DNA of 6,603 nucleotides from contig CANETI010000148.1 in assembly GCA_947440715.1 (NCBI GenBank), positions 1 through 6,603 on the forward strand. The letters are read 5' to 3'. The translations under genes and the position numbers were made by a program. A model generated the notes under the pieces. The model saw nothing but the letters and a program-made list of their open reading frames with translations. It was not told the DNA's origin and searched no databases. How positions within the stretch are numbered: position 1 is the stretch's first letter; each line of letters opens with the position of its first letter. Source of the DNA: Planctomycetota bacterium. GTDB lineage: Bacteria; Planctomycetota; UBA11346. This document shows positions 5,102 through 6,603 of this stretch, in pieces.

Positions 5102-6603
5102 CCGCCTTATTGATCGCTGGGTGAGTGGCTCGGCCAGCGCTGAGGATCGTGCTGAGCTTGTTGATTTAATTGAAGCTGATCCTTCCTTGGTCGCGAAATT
5201 ATATCGCGCCGCCGAACGGGAATGTGACCTCCATGATTTTTACGGCACCACCCGAGTTATTTCGTTGCAGCCACCACGCGCAAACACGCGCAATTTCCAG
5301 CGTCCCCGCACGCGTTTGACACGTGTGCGTTGGATCCCAATGGCAGCAGCCGTTGCCGCATTACTGGTTATCGGTGTCCTTTTAGTGAGTGTCATGGAAT
5401 CGCGACGCGAACTAGTCGGCACGCCAAGCGTCGTAGCTAAGCCAACGGCGACCCCTGCCGACACGGCACGCAGTGCCTCCACACTTCCGGTGGCAGAAAA
5501 CCCCATTTTTCCAGAGCCCGCCTTTACAAAAGATATCCCACTGCCAACCGTCGCTGCCCGTCCAACGAATAATACGACAGGAAAAACGTCAGAACTGCTG
5601 GCAACAAAACCCAAGCCAATGATGGTCCCGCCGAGCCAACCCCTTATCGCCCGCGCCACGCCACCAGTTGCCGTTGCGGTAAGTGGTTTTGACCGTGTTG
5701 ATGGCGAATTAAAAGATGAAACCGGTGATTTAGTCATGCGCTATTCCTTGCGCGCGCCGACAACGTTGCCTAATCATCCACAATTAGGCTTACTGCTCGC
5801 TTTCCATGGCGCTGGCGGCAATGAAAATTATTTGGCCGATCCGCTGTTAAAAGCCCTTGCGCAATCTGGTCGCCAACCGGACATGGTGGTTGCGGCCTTG
5901 AAATCATCTGGTGATAATTGGGCCGCCAAAGACGAAACGAATATTATTTCATTCATTAATTGGGCCTTGCGTACCTATCCCATCGACCCACGGCGGATCA
6001 TTATTCAAGGCACGTCAAATGGCGGTTGGTTGGTCAATTATTTCGGCTCGCGCCATCCTGAATTAATTGCCGGAGTGGTTGCTGTTTGTGGTGGCAATGG
6101 CTTTGAAATGCCTGCCAAACGACCGGTTAATGCCAACGAAACGGGTTTTGAATATTACGTCATTCACGGCACCGCCGACGAAGATGTTCCCGTCAAACAT
6201 GCGCGAGCGGTAACTGACGCTCTGCGTTCAAATGGTTACCGCTATGTCTATCGTGAATATCCAGGCGTTGGTCATGATGTCTTTGGTGATAAAGAAACTC
6301 GCGCTGATTCCGCATCATGGATGACGCGGTTACGCCACAAAACGATGCCGCTAACAGAAGCCGATCGCAAAACGCTTGCCGCTTATAATAGAACCGATCA
6401 AGCCGAAACCTTACTGCTATCTGAAGCAGGTGCGCAAACCCTCATTCGCATCGGTGGTTTACCGGTTGAAAAAATTCTTGCCCGCGCCTTACGCTCAAAA
6501 AATCCCGCCGTTCGAGCGCAAGCCACTACCTTATTTGCCGACACCAGTTGCATGCCCGGCGCAAGTGCCCTGCTAGCAGGTGGACTTGATGATAAAGAGG
6601 CAA
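5094..6603 (+). CDS. Membrane-anchored anti-sigma-like / alpha-beta hydrolase / HEAT-like fusion protein (partial)
   Basis: The reading frame is open from ATG 5094 to the window end (503 residues, incomplete). Residues 1-50 ('LIDRWVSGSASAEDRAELVD', then 'LIEADPSLVAKLYRAAERE') resemble the short helical N-termini of anti-sigma proteins; there is no HxxxCxxC zinc motif. Arg-rich residues 66-79 precede one transmembrane helix (80-101), which predicts N-in, C-out topology. Residues 102-200 are a Pro/Thr/Ala-rich linker. From about 203 to 410 there is an alpha/beta-hydrolase of the polyhydroxybutyrate-depolymerase/feruloyl-esterase type: oxyanion 'FHGAGGN' (238 onward), nucleophile elbow 'GTSNGG' (Ser308), 'HGTADEDVPV' (Asp362) and 'GVGHDVFGD' (His394). 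From about 457, 'ILARALRSKNPAVRAQA' and 'ALLAGGLDDKE' look like a HEAT repeat. It probably restrains the sigma factor encoded just upstream and carries an esterase outside the membrane. Hydrolase and helix are well supported; the anti-sigma role rests on context and weak similarity. Confidence 0.85.
   Translation, partial: MSDRLIDRWVSGSASAEDRAELVDLIEADPSLVAKLYRAAERECDLHDFYGTTRVISLQPPRANTRNFQRPRTRLTRVRWIPMAAAVAALLVIGVLLVSVMESRRELVGTPSVVAKPTATPADTARSASTLPVAENPIFPEPAFTKDIPLPTVAARPTNNTTGKTSELLATKPKPMMVPPSQPLIARATPPVAVAVSGFDRVDGELKDETGDLVMRYSLRAPTTLPNHPQLGLLLAFHGAGGNENYLADPLLKALAQSGRQPDMVVAALKSSGDNWAAKDETNIISFINWALRTYPIDPRRIIIQGTSNGGWLVNYFGSRHPELIAGVVAVCGGNGFEMPAKRPVNANETGFEYYVIHGTADEDVPVKHARAVTDALRSNGYRYVYREYPGVGHDVFGDKETRADSASWMTRLRHKTMPLTEADRKTLAAYNRTDQAETLLLSEAGAQTLIRIGGLPVEKILARALRSKNPAVRAQATTLFADTSCMPGASALLAGGLDDKEA

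Noticed and set aside
5214..5240. Cys and His near residues 44-47 of the fusion protein as a zinc-binding anti-sigma motif
   Set aside because: The spacing does not give HxxxCxxC and there is only one cysteine, so a zinc-type anti-sigma domain is not supported.
5240..5737. 165-codon minus-strand open frame rich in Ala, Ser, Thr and Val
   Set aside because: It is antisense to the Pro/Thr/Ala-rich linker and the hydrolase start of the fusion gene. Biased linker codons readily leave the opposite strand open.
6376..6576. 66-codon plus-strand open frame inside the fusion gene
   Set aside because: It lies in a different frame within the continuous hydrolase/HEAT reading frame, with no independent start signals or recognisable product.

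Overview
This 6.6 kb window is bacterial, of moderate GC, and has two back-to-back gene blocks. On the minus strand is the promoter-proximal part of the S10 ribosomal-protein operon (rpsJ-rplC-rplD-rplW-rplB-rpsS-rplV; rplV runs off the left edge), with a SMUG1-type uracil-DNA glycosylase gene upstream of it. On the plus strand are an ECF sigma factor gene and an overlapping gene for a large membrane-anchored fusion protein that runs off the right edge. The lineage cannot be fixed from the sequence. Bacterial SMUG1, an ECF sigma with a 'LEDCV'-type C-terminus, a 'dRwvsG..saedraeLvdLieaDPsl' anti-sigma-like N-terminus fused to an enzymatic domain, and an S10 operon not led by tufA together suggest the Planctomycetes/Verrucomicrobia/Lentisphaerae (PVC) group. 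That is an inference.

Positions 1-3364 (minus) hold seven tightly packed ribosomal-protein genes in the canonical order. Junctions are short (1-23 nt gaps) or 4-nt overlaps (ATGA at rplD/rplW, GTGA at rpsS/rplV), as expected for one translationally coupled transcript. rpsJ and rplV start with GTG.

Positions 3365-3701 carry no convincing gene. On the S10 operon's own strand this stretch holds several inverted repeats: a perfect 12-bp stem, a nested pair of alternative small stems, and a stem abutting the rpsJ Shine-Dalgarno. It is a candidate cis-regulatory leader. Next to the glycosylase stop codon is another perfect 12-bp inverted repeat, terminator-like but without a U-tract.

Positions 3702-4544 (minus) encode the SMUG1-family glycosylase; its true start is probably near 4424. 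That leaves about 128 bp (4425-4552) as a divergent control region, which contains an ECF-type promoter-like pair (GGTAAC-16-GTC) facing the sigma gene.

Positions 4553-6603 (plus) are the most unusual part. The ECF sigma gene overlaps by 8 bp a second gene whose visible 503 residues read, in order, as a short cytoplasmic anti-sigma-like segment, one transmembrane helix, a Pro/Thr/Ala-rich linker, an extracytoplasmic alpha/beta-hydrolase with an apparently intact Ser-Asp-His triad, and the beginning of a HEAT-like helical repeat region. The simplest reading is a sigma/anti-sigma pair in which the anti-sigma's outside sensor or output module is a putative esterase.
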